DNA of 64,000 nucleotides from Pseudomonadota bacterium (GTDB lineage: Bacteria > Desulfobacterota > Binatia > Binatales > Binataceae). Numbering within the stretch: the stretch's first letter is position 1; each line of letters opens with the position of its first letter. Both the position numbers and the translations under genes were made by a program. Location: the NCBI GenBank assembly GCA_021324455.1, contig JAJPJA010000085.1, forward strand, positions 1 to 64,000, in the 5' to 3' direction. The notes below the pieces were generated by a model. The model was not told the origin of the DNA. It searched no databases and saw only the letters and a list, made by a program, of their open reading frames with translations. Positions 1-9,252 of this stretch are shown here, in pieces.

Positions 1-1
1 C

Positions 2-1843
2 GACGAGAACGACGATCAGGCTGAGGGATTGGGAGTGGATCCGGCGCTTATCGACAAATATCTGCGCGGACTTTCGATCGAGCCGCGAATCGGCACCCAC
101 CTGGTGGCGGTCGGCTACTCAACTCCCGACAAGGCGCTGTCCGCGCGCATCGCCAACGCTCACGTCAAAGCCTATATACGGCGCGGAATCGACCTGCACG
201 CCCAGGCCAGCGGCGCCGCGCAGGAATTCCTGCAGCACAAGCTGCTCGATCTGAAAGAACGCGTGGAAAAATCGGAAGCCGCGCTCAACGCCTACCGCCG
301 CGACCGCGGCATCGTGACCTTCTCCCTGCACGATACCAGCGGCGTAATCATGCAGCGGCTGACCGACCTGAATTCCGCCCTGACGAGGGCCGAGACCACG
401 CGCATCGCGCTCGCCGCGCAGCATCAACTGATTCAAGCAGGCGATTACGACTCGCTGCCCGAAGTAATCAACAGCTCCCTGATTCAGAAACTGAAGGAAG
501 AGATTTCCACGCTTGAGGGCGAATACGCCGCGATGCACAATCGCTTCCACCCCGGCTACCATCCGCTCGACGATTTGGCAGCGCGGCTCAAGGACAGCCG
601 CGCGCTTCTGCACTCCGAGATTCGATCCGTGGTAGAAAGCGTCGAGCTCGACTACCAGGCCGCCTTGGCCAGAGAGAAGGAACTGGAGAAGCAGATCGAG
701 CAGGTAAAATCGAGCGCGATGGCTTTGCACGACGCCTCGCTGCAGGACGCGGTGCTGGCGCGCGAAGTCGATACCAACCGGCAACTCTACGCAAGCGTGC
801 TGGAGCGGGTGAAAGAGATTGGGGTTTCCGCCGACGTTCCCACCTCCAACGTTTCAATTGTCGACAAGGCGGAAATCCCGCAGCATCGCTCCAGCCCCAG
901 AGTGAGTCAGAGTCTTGGCATCGGCGGATTTCTCGGGCTCTGTCTCGGCATCGGACTGGTCTTCCTGTTCGAGCACATGGATGACCGGCTCACGGACGCC
1001 GAAGAAGCGGAGCGGTATCTGAAGGTCCCGAGCCTCGCGGTAATTCCCTCTTTCGCGGACCTGAACGGATCCCCTTCGGTCTATGGTCTCAAAGCCAGGC
1101 GCGTCGATGCCCTGGAGGCGCCGTCTCAGGGCGGCACCAATCGTACGGAGATCGTGGTAACCGGTAATCGTCTGTCGGTTGCCGGTGAGATCTACCGGTC
1201 AATTCGGACTTCGCTGCTGTTTTCGCGCGCCGGCAGTCCGCCCAAAACCATCCTCATTACGAGCGCGACCGGCGGCGAAGGCAAAACCGTGACTGCGATC
1301 AATACCGCGATGGCCTTTGCACAGACCGGGGCCCACGTGCTGCTGATCGATACGGACTTGCGCAAGTCGCGATGCCATCGGGTTCTGGGCGTTGACAATT
1401 TCATCGGCCTGAGTCAGGTGCTGGTGGGCCAGCGGCCCTTCGATGAAGTTGTTCACGAAACGCAATACCCGGGTTTTTGGCTCCTCACCGCGGGGCCTTC
1501 CTCTCCCAACCCCAGCGAGCTCTTGGCCTCCGATGAGATGCGCGATCTGTTAGCCTACCTGAGCACGCGATTTGACTATATAGTGCTGGATTCCGCGCCG
1601 GTTATTCCGGTAACCGATAGCGTTGCTGTGTCGACGATGGTGGACGGAGTGCTGCTGGTGGTGGGCGCACAAACTCCCAAGCAGGTGGTTCAGACTACCT
1701 GCTCACGTCTGAATCACGTGGGTGCGAGAATTCTGGGCCACGTACTCAACGGAGTGGATATACATCGGACGGGCGGTAATCACTACTATAATCAGTATTA
1801 TTCCAAAGGCTATGGCGAGCAACCCGATTCAGCGTTGTCGTAG
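2..1843 (+). CDS. Wzc-type polysaccharide co-polymerase / BY-kinase (5' partial)
   Basis: Inner-membrane chain-length determinant fused to a bacterial tyrosine autokinase, which controls export and length of surface polysaccharide. The frame is open to the left edge, so the N-terminus (Wzz domain and first membrane segment) lies outside the window; the TTG at 29 is only an internal codon. Seen in order: a long coiled-coil/GNVR region (about nt 200-850), a second membrane segment (nt 901-975), a linker, then a P-loop kinase with Walker A SATGGEGKT (about nt 1264-1290), Walker A' LLIDTDLRKSR (about 1342-1374), and a Tyr-rich tail (HYYNQYYSKGYGE, about 1780-1818) that is the usual autophosphorylation cluster. 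It heads the polysaccharide locus, with asnB following about 95 bp downstream. Family assignment is firm; the polymer it serves is unknown. Confidence 0.93.
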   Translation, partial: DENDDQAEGLGVDPALIDKYLRGLSIEPRIGTHLVAVGYSTPDKALSARIANAHVKAYIRRGIDLHAQASGAAQEFLQHKLLDLKERVEKSEAALNAYRRDRGIVTFSLHDTSGVIMQRLTDLNSALTRAETTRIALAAQHQLIQAGDYDSLPEVINSSLIQKLKEEISTLEGEYAAMHNRFHPGYHPLDDLAARLKDSRALLHSEIRSVVESVELDYQAALAREKELEKQIEQVKSSAMALHDASLQDAVLAREVDTNRQLYASVLERVKEIGVSADVPTSNVSIVDKAEIPQHRSSPRVSQSLGIGGFLGLCLGIGLVFLFEHMDDRLTDAEEAERYLKVPSLAVIPSFADLNGSPSVYGLKARRVDALEAPSQGGTNRTEIVVTGNRLSVAGEIYRSIRTSLLFSRAGSPPKTILITSATGGEGKTVTAINTAMAFAQTGAHVLLIDTDLRKSRCHRVLGVDNFIGLSQVLVGQRPFDEVVHETQYPGFWLLTAGPSSPNPSELLASDEMRDLLAYLSTRFDYIVLDSAPVIPVTDSVAVSTMVDGVLLVVGAQTPKQVVQTTCSRLNHVGARILGHVLNGVDIHRTGGNHYYNQYYSKGYGEQPDSALS

Positions 1844-1938
1844 CTCGCCCTGCGAATTCCGAGTAACCTTCATGACAGACTGCAAAAGCCGACCCGCGTG
1901 ATTTGGCCAAGTTTCAGCCATTTGGAGACATCTGCCTC

Positions 1939-3852
1939 ATGTGCGGAATAGCCGGCGTAGTCAGCGGCGGCCCTCCGGTCGATCTGCGTGCGATTGTGCG
2001 CCGGATGTGTGACGCGCAGGCGCATCGCGGGCCGGATGACAGCGGGGTGAGTGATTTTCGTGCCGAGGGCGTTCCAGTTCAGGCCGCAATCGGCAGCCGC
2101 CGCCTTTCAATTCTCGATCTCTCGCCGGCTGGGCATCAGCCGATGGCGAACAACGACGGCTCTGTGACAATCGTCTTCAATGGCGAAATCTACAATTTCG
2201 CCGAATTGCGGAAGCTTCTGAAGAGCCGCGGTCATCGCTTTCGCTCCCACAGCGACACCGAGGTGCTGCTGCGCGGCTACGAGGAATGGGGAATCGAGGG
2301 GCTGCTGCCTCGTATCAACGGGATGTTCGCGTTCGCGATCTGGGACGCTCGCAACCAGCGCTTGTTAATTGCCCGCGATCGTCTGGGCGAGAAGCCTCTC
2401 TACTATGCCTGGGATGGGAAGACTTTTATCTTTGCTTCCGAGCTCAGGGCTTTGATGGCCTCCGGATTGGTTGCCCGCCGATTGAATCCCGCAGCCGCCC
2501 GTGCCTACCTGACACTCGGAGCCGTGCCCGTTCCGCTGACCATTTTTGAAGGAGTTGCCGCTTTGGCGCCGGCTCACTTCATGGTCCTGGAAGGCGGCAG
2601 CCTTTGCATTGAGCCCTATTGGCGGCTTCGTTTTATCGAAGACCCGCGCATTGGCGCCATGGAAGCAGCTGAGGAGTCCCTGCGGTTGTTGCGGGAGGCG
2701 GTGAAATCGCGGCTGGTGAGCGATGTTCCGGTCGGCATCTTCCTGTCCGGGGGGATCGATTCCAGCGCGATGGTGGCGTTGGCCAGAGAGGCTACTAACA
2801 GCGTACTGCGGACATATTCGCTAGTATTTGCGGAAGCGGAGTTTAGTGAAGCGCCCTTCGCCCAGACCGTTGCGCGCAAGTTCGACAGCCAGCACGTTGC
2901 CATGAACGTGACAGCGGAGCAACTGCATGCCGAGTTGCCGGACATAATCGCCGCGATGGATCAGCCCACTGTGGACGGGGTCAATACCTATTTCGTGTCC
3001 AAACTGACTCGCCAAAACGGAACCGTGGTCGCTCTTTCCGGTATCGGCGGCGACGAGCTGTTCGGCGGTTATTCGACATTCCGCAACATTCCCCGGCTCG
3101 TCCAGCTTGCCGGGTGTATGGGTCCGCTGCTGATGAGTCTGGCAGCTCGCGCGTCATCCTGCCTTCCGCGCCGGTTTCATCGCAGTGGCCTGGACAAGCT
3201 GGCCGGTTTCGCTGAGGGGCCCGGATCGATGCCCGCAGCATACTTGGCGGCGCGCGGTGTCATGCCGCCCAATACTGCCGCCGGCCTTTTGAACCCCGAT
3301 TTTGCCGCGTCGGGCTCCGGGATGTCTGACGCACTCGATTATATCTCTTCCTGCATGCCCGCCGACGCTCAATCCGAGTCCAACCAGGTGTCCGGGCTCG
3401 AACTGCGGGTTTATCTGCATAATCAATTGCTCCGCGACACGGACGTGATGTCGATGGCACATTCGCTGGAGGTCCGCGCACCTCTGCTCGATCATCGCCT
3501 GGTTGAATTCGTTGCGTCGGTGCCGGCGCCGATTAAGTTTACCCGCCGCCCCAAAGACCTGATGTTGCGCGCATTGGGCGCCCTGCTCCCCGATGAAATC
3601 ATCAACCGCCCCAAACGAGGATTTCTCTTCCCGTTCGATCGGTGGATGAAGGGACCTCTGAAGTGCGAGATTGAGCAAGCGCTGACCGCCTGTGATAAAA
3701 ATGGCTACTTCTTTCCCCAGGCTGTGCGCGATATCTGGCAAAATTATCTGCAAGGACGGGCGCACTGGTCCAATGTTTGGGCGCCGGTCGCCTTGCGCCT
3801 TTGGACCGATAACCTGCAGTCGTCAACTACCGCTGCCGCACCTTTACAATAA
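1939..3852 (+). CDS. asnB: Asparagine synthase (glutamine-hydrolysing), polysaccharide-locus type
   Basis: Glutamine-dependent amidotransferase of the AsnB family (637 aa), transferring amide nitrogen to Asp or, in polysaccharide loci, probably to a sugar acid. The start is set at the ATG giving MCGIAGVV, because the family needs Cys2 as the N-terminal nucleophile exposed after Met removal; an in-frame upstream start at 1903 would bury it. The N-terminal class II glutaminase has the conserved AHRGPDDSG and FNGEIYN motifs. The C-terminal synthetase has the ATP-PPi loop LSGGIDSSAM and the GIGGDELFGGY motif. It lies between the Wzc kinase and a GT4, so a role in amidating the exported glycan is inferred; free asparagine synthesis is the alternative. 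Confidence 0.92.
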   Translation: MCGIAGVVSGGPPVDLRAIVRRMCDAQAHRGPDDSGVSDFRAEGVPVQAAIGSRRLSILDLSPAGHQPMANNDGSVTIVFNGEIYNFAELRKLLKSRGHRFRSHSDTEVLLRGYEEWGIEGLLPRINGMFAFAIWDARNQRLLIARDRLGEKPLYYAWDGKTFIFASELRALMASGLVARRLNPAAARAYLTLGAVPVPLTIFEGVAALAPAHFMVLEGGSLCIEPYWRLRFIEDPRIGAMEAAEESLRLLREAVKSRLVSDVPVGIFLSGGIDSSAMVALAREATNSVLRTYSLVFAEAEFSEAPFAQTVARKFDSQHVAMNVTAEQLHAELPDIIAAMDQPTVDGVNTYFVSKLTRQNGTVVALSGIGGDELFGGYSTFRNIPRLVQLAGCMGPLLMSLAARASSCLPRRFHRSGLDKLAGFAEGPGSMPAAYLAARGVMPPNTAAGLLNPDFAASGSGMSDALDYISSCMPADAQSESNQVSGLELRVYLHNQLLRDTDVMSMAHSLEVRAPLLDHRLVEFVASVPAPIKFTRRPKDLMLRALGALLPDEIINRPKRGFLFPFDRWMKGPLKCEIEQALTACDKNGYFFPQAVRDIWQNYLQGRAHWSNVWAPVALRLWTDNLQSSTTAAAPLQ

Positions 3853-3863
3853 TTTCTCTTACG

Positions 3864-5087
3864 ATGATTTTCCCCAAGTTCCGCCAAACTCCCGAGCCAC
3901 TGGTGCTCGGGGTATTTACGCAGCTGCTGGGCCACGGCGGAATACCCTACGCTGGTCGCCAGGCGGCCGCCGTTATTGCGGGGTGGGCGAGTCGAATGGG
4001 CCTTGGATGGAAGATCCTGAGCCTCAACGACCCCGCGGGACCGAATTGGGTCGAGTTAGCCGGAATCAAATTTAGGTTCGAGGGATGCGCAGGGAGCAAA
4101 TCTCGGCTGGTTTTGAAAGTCTTATCGGTTGCGCCACGCGCCCGCATGGCGTACCTGGGCCATTGCGCTGTCGCCCCGCTCGGCATCCCCCTCGGGTTTT
4201 CGCGTAATCGGGGCTATGTTGTTGCGAGCTATGGCATCGAGGCATGGCAGCGGCTTCATGGGATCGGACGCTTCGCCCTTAAAAAAGCCGCGGCTGTGAC
4301 CGCGATCAGCCGCTTTACCGCCGAAAAGCTGTCCGCGACAAATGGTATTCCAACGTCAAAGCTGACGGTGATTCCCTTGGGACTGGATCCCGGCTTCGAA
4401 TCGCGCAGCTGCCAACCAGCCACTGCGCTTGAACCTCTCAAGGGCAAAATTCTTTTGACGGTTGCGCGTCTGGCCGCCTCGGAGCAGTACAAAGGTATCG
4501 ACCACGTCATCCGGGCCGTAGCGCTGCTGAGAAAACGATTTCCGGATCTGCACTATTTAATTATCGGCGAGGGTGACGATCGGCCCAGGCTAGAACGGCT
4601 TGCCGCGGAGCTTGCCGTAGCGGATCGTGTATTCTTCCTTGGTGCCTGCAGCGACGGCGAAGTCGCATTTTACCATCGCGCCTGCGACCTGTACGTAATG
4701 CCCAGCAAAGGCGAAGGGTTTGGTCTCGTTTATATCGAGGCGATGGCGTGTGCCAAACCGGTCATTGCTGCGAGTGAGGCGGCTACCCCTGAAGTGGTGG
4801 TAGACGGTGAAACCGGGTTGCTGGTCGGCTATGGCGACCTGTCAGCGCTGGCGCAGTCTATTTCGAGCCTGCTGTCCAATCCGGCTCTGGGGAAAAAGAT
4901 AGGCCAGGCTGGGCGTAGTCGTTTCCGCGAGCATTACACATTTGGGCGTTTTCATTCCCGATTCACCGCCTTCTTGACCTTGCAAATCGACAAACAGGTT
5001 CGACCGAGTTGGCCTGCGAAACATGTCCCATACTCTATTTCGAAATTCGCGACGGCGAGTGTGATTACGTCGAATGTAGGAAAATGA
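3864..5087 (+). CDS. Glycosyltransferase family 4
   Basis: Cytoplasmic retaining glycosyltransferase of the GT4/GT-B fold (407 aa). The C-terminal half carries the nucleotide-sugar site: ILLTVARLAASEQYKGIDHV, LIIGEGDDRPRLERLA, then MPSKGEGFGLVYIEAMACAKPVI, where the E-x7-E type motif contacts the donor. It starts 11 bp after asnB and its stop overlaps the next start in an ATGA (5084-5087), so it is translationally coupled to the flippase gene. It probably adds one sugar of the repeat unit; donor and acceptor cannot be read from the sequence. Confidence 0.9.
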   Translation: MIFPKFRQTPEPLVLGVFTQLLGHGGIPYAGRQAAAVIAGWASRMGLGWKILSLNDPAGPNWVELAGIKFRFEGCAGSKSRLVLKVLSVAPRARMAYLGHCAVAPLGIPLGFSRNRGYVVASYGIEAWQRLHGIGRFALKKAAAVTAISRFTAEKLSATNGIPTSKLTVIPLGLDPGFESRSCQPATALEPLKGKILLTVARLAASEQYKGIDHVIRAVALLRKRFPDLHYLIIGEGDDRPRLERLAAELAVADRVFFLGACSDGEVAFYHRACDLYVMPSKGEGFGLVYIEAMACAKPVIAASEAATPEVVVDGETGLLVGYGDLSALAQSISSLLSNPALGKKIGQAGRSRFREHYTFGRFHSRFTAFLTLQIDKQVRPSWPAKHVPYSISKFATASVITSNVGK

Positions 5088-6469
5088 ATCCTCGTCGCTT
5101 CTGGCGCCGTGCTCACAGTAGGAGCCCGTTTGCGGCAAATACCGCGGTCACCGCTGCAACCAATCTGACGCTCGCGGTACTTGGCATGATGACCGGCATT
5201 GTGTCCGCGCGCCTTCTCGGACCAAAGGGCCGCGGTGAGCTGGCAGCCATTCAGAATACCCCAACTTTTATCGGCTCGCTCGCCATGCTCGGTCTGCCCG
5301 ACGCCCTCATCTATTATACCGCCCGCGATCCTGGGTGTGCAGGTCGCTATCTCAGCACCGCGAGCCTGTTTGCCCTGGCGGCTTCCGTACCATTCATGGT
5401 CGGAGGCTATATGGCAATGCCGCTCTTTCTACACGCGCAAGATGTTACAGTGATTGAAACTGCACGATGGTACCTGCTGATCGCGCCGATCTACGCGATG
5501 GCCGGCATGCTGACTCATCCCCTTCGAGGCAGCGGCGACTTCAACGCATGGAACGCGTCCCGCCTGATGGTGCCGTTGCTGGCCGTTTGCGTGCTGGCGA
5601 TCGCTTGGTCTTCAGAGCACGCGACTCCCAGGTTTGTGGCGTTCGGCTATCTGCTCTCGTGCGCAATTGTTTTTGCACCGTGGTTCTCTCTAGTGCGCCG
5701 GCGGATCCCCGGACCTTACAAACCGGATAGACAAGAGATCTGGCCGATGCTGCGCTATGGGCTTCCCTGCGCGATGACCGGAGTACCGCAAACCCTTAAC
5801 CTCCGTCTTGACCAGATGTTAATGGCGGCGCTGCTACCGCCTCGCGACTTGGGTATCTATGCGGTCGCCGTTGCCTGGAGTCAGGCTCCGACCCCGCTTC
5901 TGAGTGCGTTGGGCCTTGTGACGACGCCCATGGTGGCATCGGCAGGAGCTACAGCCGCCGGCAGCCAGCGCTTTGCCGCCACCTTGCGCACCACTGTAGT
6001 ATTGGCTCTTGTTCTAGGTGCGGTGTTTACCCTTTGTTCTCCCTTTGCCATAGCGCTTCTGTTCGGGTCAAGCTTTGCCGCCGCGATTCCGGCAAGCCTT
6101 GTACTGGTCCCTGCCGCAGCCGTGTTGGGCGTGAATTTCGTCCTCCAGGAGGGGTTGCGCGGGCTCGGCCATCCGTATGCGGTGCTGAAGGCCGAAGTTG
6201 GAGGTGTTGCGGTGACCGCCGCGACCCTTGCGGTCGCGCTTCGGCCGATGGGGATCATGGGCGCCGCACTGGCGTCCCTCTTCGGGTATGCGACGGTGTG
6301 CGGCATCCTGTTCGCCAGCACCCGAAGATTGACTTGCCTGCCCCTGTCCGAGCTTGTTTGCCCCACACTTTGTGAAATGCAGTCATATCTTGCGCAGGTT
6401 GGCGCGATGGCGCGCGATTTCGTCGGACTCGCCTACATGAAAGGTCGAGGTCTGCCTGAGCAGACCTGA
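5084..6469 (+). CDS. Wzx-type polysaccharide flippase (MATE/MOP superfamily)
   Basis: Integral inner-membrane protein of 461 aa with about twelve hydrophobic segments. The N-terminus (TGIVSARLLGPKGRGELAAI) matches the start of polysaccharide biosynthesis/MVF-type flippases, which move the undecaprenyl-linked repeat unit across the membrane. The start is placed at the ATG overlapping the GT4 stop (ATGA); an open frame extends back to 5009 but would need a 79-bp overlap. It is followed with no gap by another glycosyltransferase. Family is confident; substrate is unknown. Confidence 0.88.
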   Translation: MNPRRFWRRAHSRSPFAANTAVTAATNLTLAVLGMMTGIVSARLLGPKGRGELAAIQNTPTFIGSLAMLGLPDALIYYTARDPGCAGRYLSTASLFALAASVPFMVGGYMAMPLFLHAQDVTVIETARWYLLIAPIYAMAGMLTHPLRGSGDFNAWNASRLMVPLLAVCVLAIAWSSEHATPRFVAFGYLLSCAIVFAPWFSLVRRRIPGPYKPDRQEIWPMLRYGLPCAMTGVPQTLNLRLDQMLMAALLPPRDLGIYAVAVAWSQAPTPLLSALGLVTTPMVASAGATAAGSQRFAATLRTTVVLALVLGAVFTLCSPFAIALLFGSSFAAAIPASLVLVPAAAVLGVNFVLQEGLRGLGHPYAVLKAEVGGVAVTAATLAVALRPMGIMGAALASLFGYATVCGILFASTRRLTCLPLSELVCPTLCEMQSYLAQVGAMARDFVGLAYMKGRGLPEQT

Positions 6470-7570
6470 ATGCCTAACTTAATCGAAGTTCCCCCACCGG
6501 CAACTAATATGCGAGTCCTTCTGTTCGACACGACAGCGTATGAACCAGTCACACCGCTGTTTTTGAGCGCGTTGCGGGAGCTTGCGGGTAATCAGACACA
6601 CGTTACCGATTACTGCTTTGTGGACGAGGCGGGCTTTGGCTGCCGATGCGGTTCGCTCCTTGCGCGGGCAGCGCGTCGTATCCTGAAGATGCCTCCCCTG
6701 GACCGAGCAAACCTTAATCGCTCACTCTTGCAACGGGCTCTGGTCTTCAAACCTAGCGCTGTTCTGGTCTGCAAGGGGGCATACCTTTTCCCTGAAACCC
6801 TGGCCTCCATCAAACGAGAAACCGGAGCGGCTCTGATTAACTACGCTACCGACGATCCATTCAACCCGAGAGCATGCACGAGGGAACTCATTGCTAGCAT
6901 TCCACTCTATGACGTCTACGCCTGCACCAAGCGCGCAATCATGGACGACGTCCGTAACGCGGGTTGTAAAAATGTCATTTACCTTCCGTTCGCCTACAAG
7001 CCAGAAGTCCACTTTCCTGAAGTGCCGCGGGAGCCAGAGGATGTGAAACGTTTTGCCTGCGATATCGCCTTTATCGGCGGCTGCGACAGCGACCGGATTC
7101 CTTATTTTACAGAACTCCTGCGCCGCATACCGAATCTCAACCTGAGACTATATGGTGGCTATTGGAACCGTCATCCCGTGCTCAGGCGCTACTGGCGGGG
7201 CTTCGTCGTGGGCCGTGAGTTTCGCATGGCCATAGGCGGCGCCAAAATCTCGCTGAATCTTGTACGCCGCGCCAACCGAGACGGCCACGTAATGCGCAGC
7301 TTTGAGATACCGGCCTGCGGCGGGTTCATGCTGGCCGAGAGCACCAGCGAGCATCTCGAGATCTTCGGTAGCACAGATTCGGCGGTATATTTTTCGACGC
7401 CGGAGGAATTAGCAGCTAAAGCGGAATATTATCTCCCCCGTGAGGAGCAGCGCGCCGCAACGGCGAGTCGCTTCTACACGGCGATTACAACCGCCAAACA
7501 TTCATATCTGGATCGGGTGCGAGCGTTGCTTGATCTTTGTTTTAACTGCGCGCACACCCAACTCTCGTAA
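6470..7570 (+). CDS. CgeB-like glycosyltransferase (GT-B)
   Basis: A 366-aa protein resembling CgeB/DUF3880-type GT-B glycosyltransferases. Seen: a short N-terminal Rossmann half, the segment NYATDDPFNPR, then ACTKRAIMDDVRNAGCKNV with VIYLPFAYKPEVHFP, and a C-terminal part with RSFEIPACGGFMLAESTSEHLEIF, where the family binds its nucleotide donor. The ATG directly abuts the preceding TGA; a second in-frame ATG at 6509 (MRVLLFDTT) is an equally sensible start. It likely decorates the same polymer as its neighbours. Confidence 0.78.
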   Translation: MPNLIEVPPPATNMRVLLFDTTAYEPVTPLFLSALRELAGNQTHVTDYCFVDEAGFGCRCGSLLARAARRILKMPPLDRANLNRSLLQRALVFKPSAVLVCKGAYLFPETLASIKRETGAALINYATDDPFNPRACTRELIASIPLYDVYACTKRAIMDDVRNAGCKNVIYLPFAYKPEVHFPEVPREPEDVKRFACDIAFIGGCDSDRIPYFTELLRRIPNLNLRLYGGYWNRHPVLRRYWRGFVVGREFRMAIGGAKISLNLVRRANRDGHVMRSFEIPACGGFMLAESTSEHLEIFGSTDSAVYFSTPEELAAKAEYYLPREEQRAATASRFYTAITTAKHSYLDRVRALLDLCFNCAHTQLS

Positions 7571-7594
7571 GGCATATGCTCTGACCGGTGCTCT

Positions 7595-7620
7595 ATAATA
7601 CCTGGGATAATACCTGGGAT
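7595..7620 (+). repeat. Short tandem repeat, 12 bp x 2
   Basis: Two perfect head-to-tail copies of ATAATACCTGGG (7595-7606 and 7607-7618) lie just before the start of the polymerase gene. The first copy overlaps a TATAAT hexamer (7594-7599), but no properly spaced -35 box was found. The repeat may be slippage-prone and would change the distance to the 7625 ATG. Confidence 0.8.
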
Positions 7621-7624
7621 CCAA

Positions 7625-9160
7625 ATGTCGGCGATGCTACAAAACCCCGCACCTTCGGACCTGCGGTCTGGAACCGCCTGGTACAAGGCAGTGACCAGTC
7701 CCCGCCCGACAAACGAGACCAAACGGACTCAGACCAAACTGTGCATATTCATGTTGGCTACCGTCGGCGGGCTTAATCTTTACGCCCCGGCACATCCCGG
7801 CTGCTACCTCCGACTTCTTGGATCTCTGTTACTCATTCTTGGTGCTGTCCCAGTCTGGCTTTGGAACTCTGGACGGGACAAGCGCATGCCCGTTCTTCCG
7901 TTCATCGCCTTTTTTTTCTGTTTGTACTACGGTCTGCCAGTGTTTGTAATGAAGCGATACTCTATATCGTGGTATGCGGTCTCCACGATACCGGAGTCCC
8001 TCATCGAGCCAGCGCTAGTTGCTTCGTGCACAGGTATAACAGCGATTTTGATCGGCTATTACTTTCCACTTCCCCGCAGGCTCACTTATCTCCTACCACA
8101 AATTGATCTCCGCTGGACCGACGCCTCAACCCTCCAGCGCGTCGGCTTGTTTCTGGCCACCTTTGGCTGCGGTGTCTATTATGCGGGTTTCGCGCTGGTG
8201 GGATCTGGGGCTCTCGACTCAGTTGCGCCGTCTCTTGGCCAAGCCTTCTTTTTCCTTACGGAGACGGCAACTGTCGGTATAGCAATACTCTACCTCCTTC
8301 AGGAGGTGGGCTGCCTCAAGCCCTTCTATCGAGTTTATCTATGGGCGATTCTCATACCGAGCCGGGTTTTGATGGGCCTTGCCACCGGAGCCGTATACCA
8401 GGCTATGTCTATCGTGCTTCTTCTGGTCTTTATTCGCTCCTCTTTGAGAAGGCAAATTCCTTGGAGCATACTCGTAGCCGGATTCGCTGTATTTATGATT
8501 TTGCAGCCGACGAAAACTTTGTTTAGAGAAGCTTCTCAAAACCAAATGAGCGCTACTGGAGAGTCACTTCTGCGGCGCGCCGAGCTGTTTGCTTCTATTG
8601 CATGGAAGGTAGTGACAGGCGAGACCGATCAGAACTTTGATATTGTACAGGTCGGGATGGACAGGCTGAACTATCTTCCTACCCTGGCTAAGACGCTCGA
8701 ATTGACCCCAGCCGTGGTACCATTTTGGAATGGAGAGACCTATAGGTTGATCTGGTTCAAGTTTATTCCGCGCTTCGTCTATCCGACGAAGCCAGAAGAA
8801 AACTTTGGACAGGCCTTTGGGCATCGGTATGGTCTTTTGAACCCTGACGATAACCTGACGTCATATAACCTGTCCCAACTCGTCGAAGCTTATGCGAATT
8901 TTGGATCACTCGGGGCTATAATAATAATGTTTGTAACCGGACTCTTTTATAGAGTAGGTCATGACATTTTCGTTCATCCAAGCATGGGCATGGGAGCATT
9001 TGTTGCGGCTGCTTACATCATAAGCAGATGGTTTAACATCGAAAGCAACACCTCCCTTGTTCTTGGCGGTCTGCCGGTGGCGGTTGCGTTTGTGTTTTGC
9101 CTGCATTCGACGATACGTTTGTTAGAAAGGCGCCTCTTCAACGAAAGCGTCATGGCTTAA
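7625..9160 (+). CDS. Wzy-like O-antigen/polysaccharide polymerase
   Basis: Polytopic membrane protein (511 aa) with about ten to twelve hydrophobic segments and one large periplasmic-type loop near the C-terminus containing KFIPRFVYPTKPEENFG, a signature often seen in oligosaccharide repeat-unit polymerases. Such enzymes join repeat units in the periplasm in the Wzx/Wzy route, which fits the flippase and the Wzc kinase in this locus. The first 40 residues are polar, and the internal ATG at 7751 is an alternative start. The gene is clearly more AT-rich than the flanking chromosome. Polymerases diverge quickly, so the call rests on topology, loop motif and context. Confidence 0.75.
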   Translation: MSAMLQNPAPSDLRSGTAWYKAVTSPRPTNETKRTQTKLCIFMLATVGGLNLYAPAHPGCYLRLLGSLLLILGAVPVWLWNSGRDKRMPVLPFIAFFFCLYYGLPVFVMKRYSISWYAVSTIPESLIEPALVASCTGITAILIGYYFPLPRRLTYLLPQIDLRWTDASTLQRVGLFLATFGCGVYYAGFALVGSGALDSVAPSLGQAFFFLTETATVGIAILYLLQEVGCLKPFYRVYLWAILIPSRVLMGLATGAVYQAMSIVLLLVFIRSSLRRQIPWSILVAGFAVFMILQPTKTLFREASQNQMSATGESLLRRAELFASIAWKVVTGETDQNFDIVQVGMDRLNYLPTLAKTLELTPAVVPFWNGETYRLIWFKFIPRFVYPTKPEENFGQAFGHRYGLLNPDDNLTSYNLSQLVEAYANFGSLGAIIIMFVTGLFYRVGHDIFVHPSMGMGAFVAAAYIISRWFNIESNTSLVLGGLPVAVAFVFCLHSTIRLLERRLFNESVMA

Positions 9161-9252
9161 GCGAGCGGAGATGCCGCGTTTCCCGACGTGAGCTTCATTA
9201 CGACTCGGGGCTTATGTTCGACTAAGAGCCGGTGTGGCAGTTGCATAATGTG

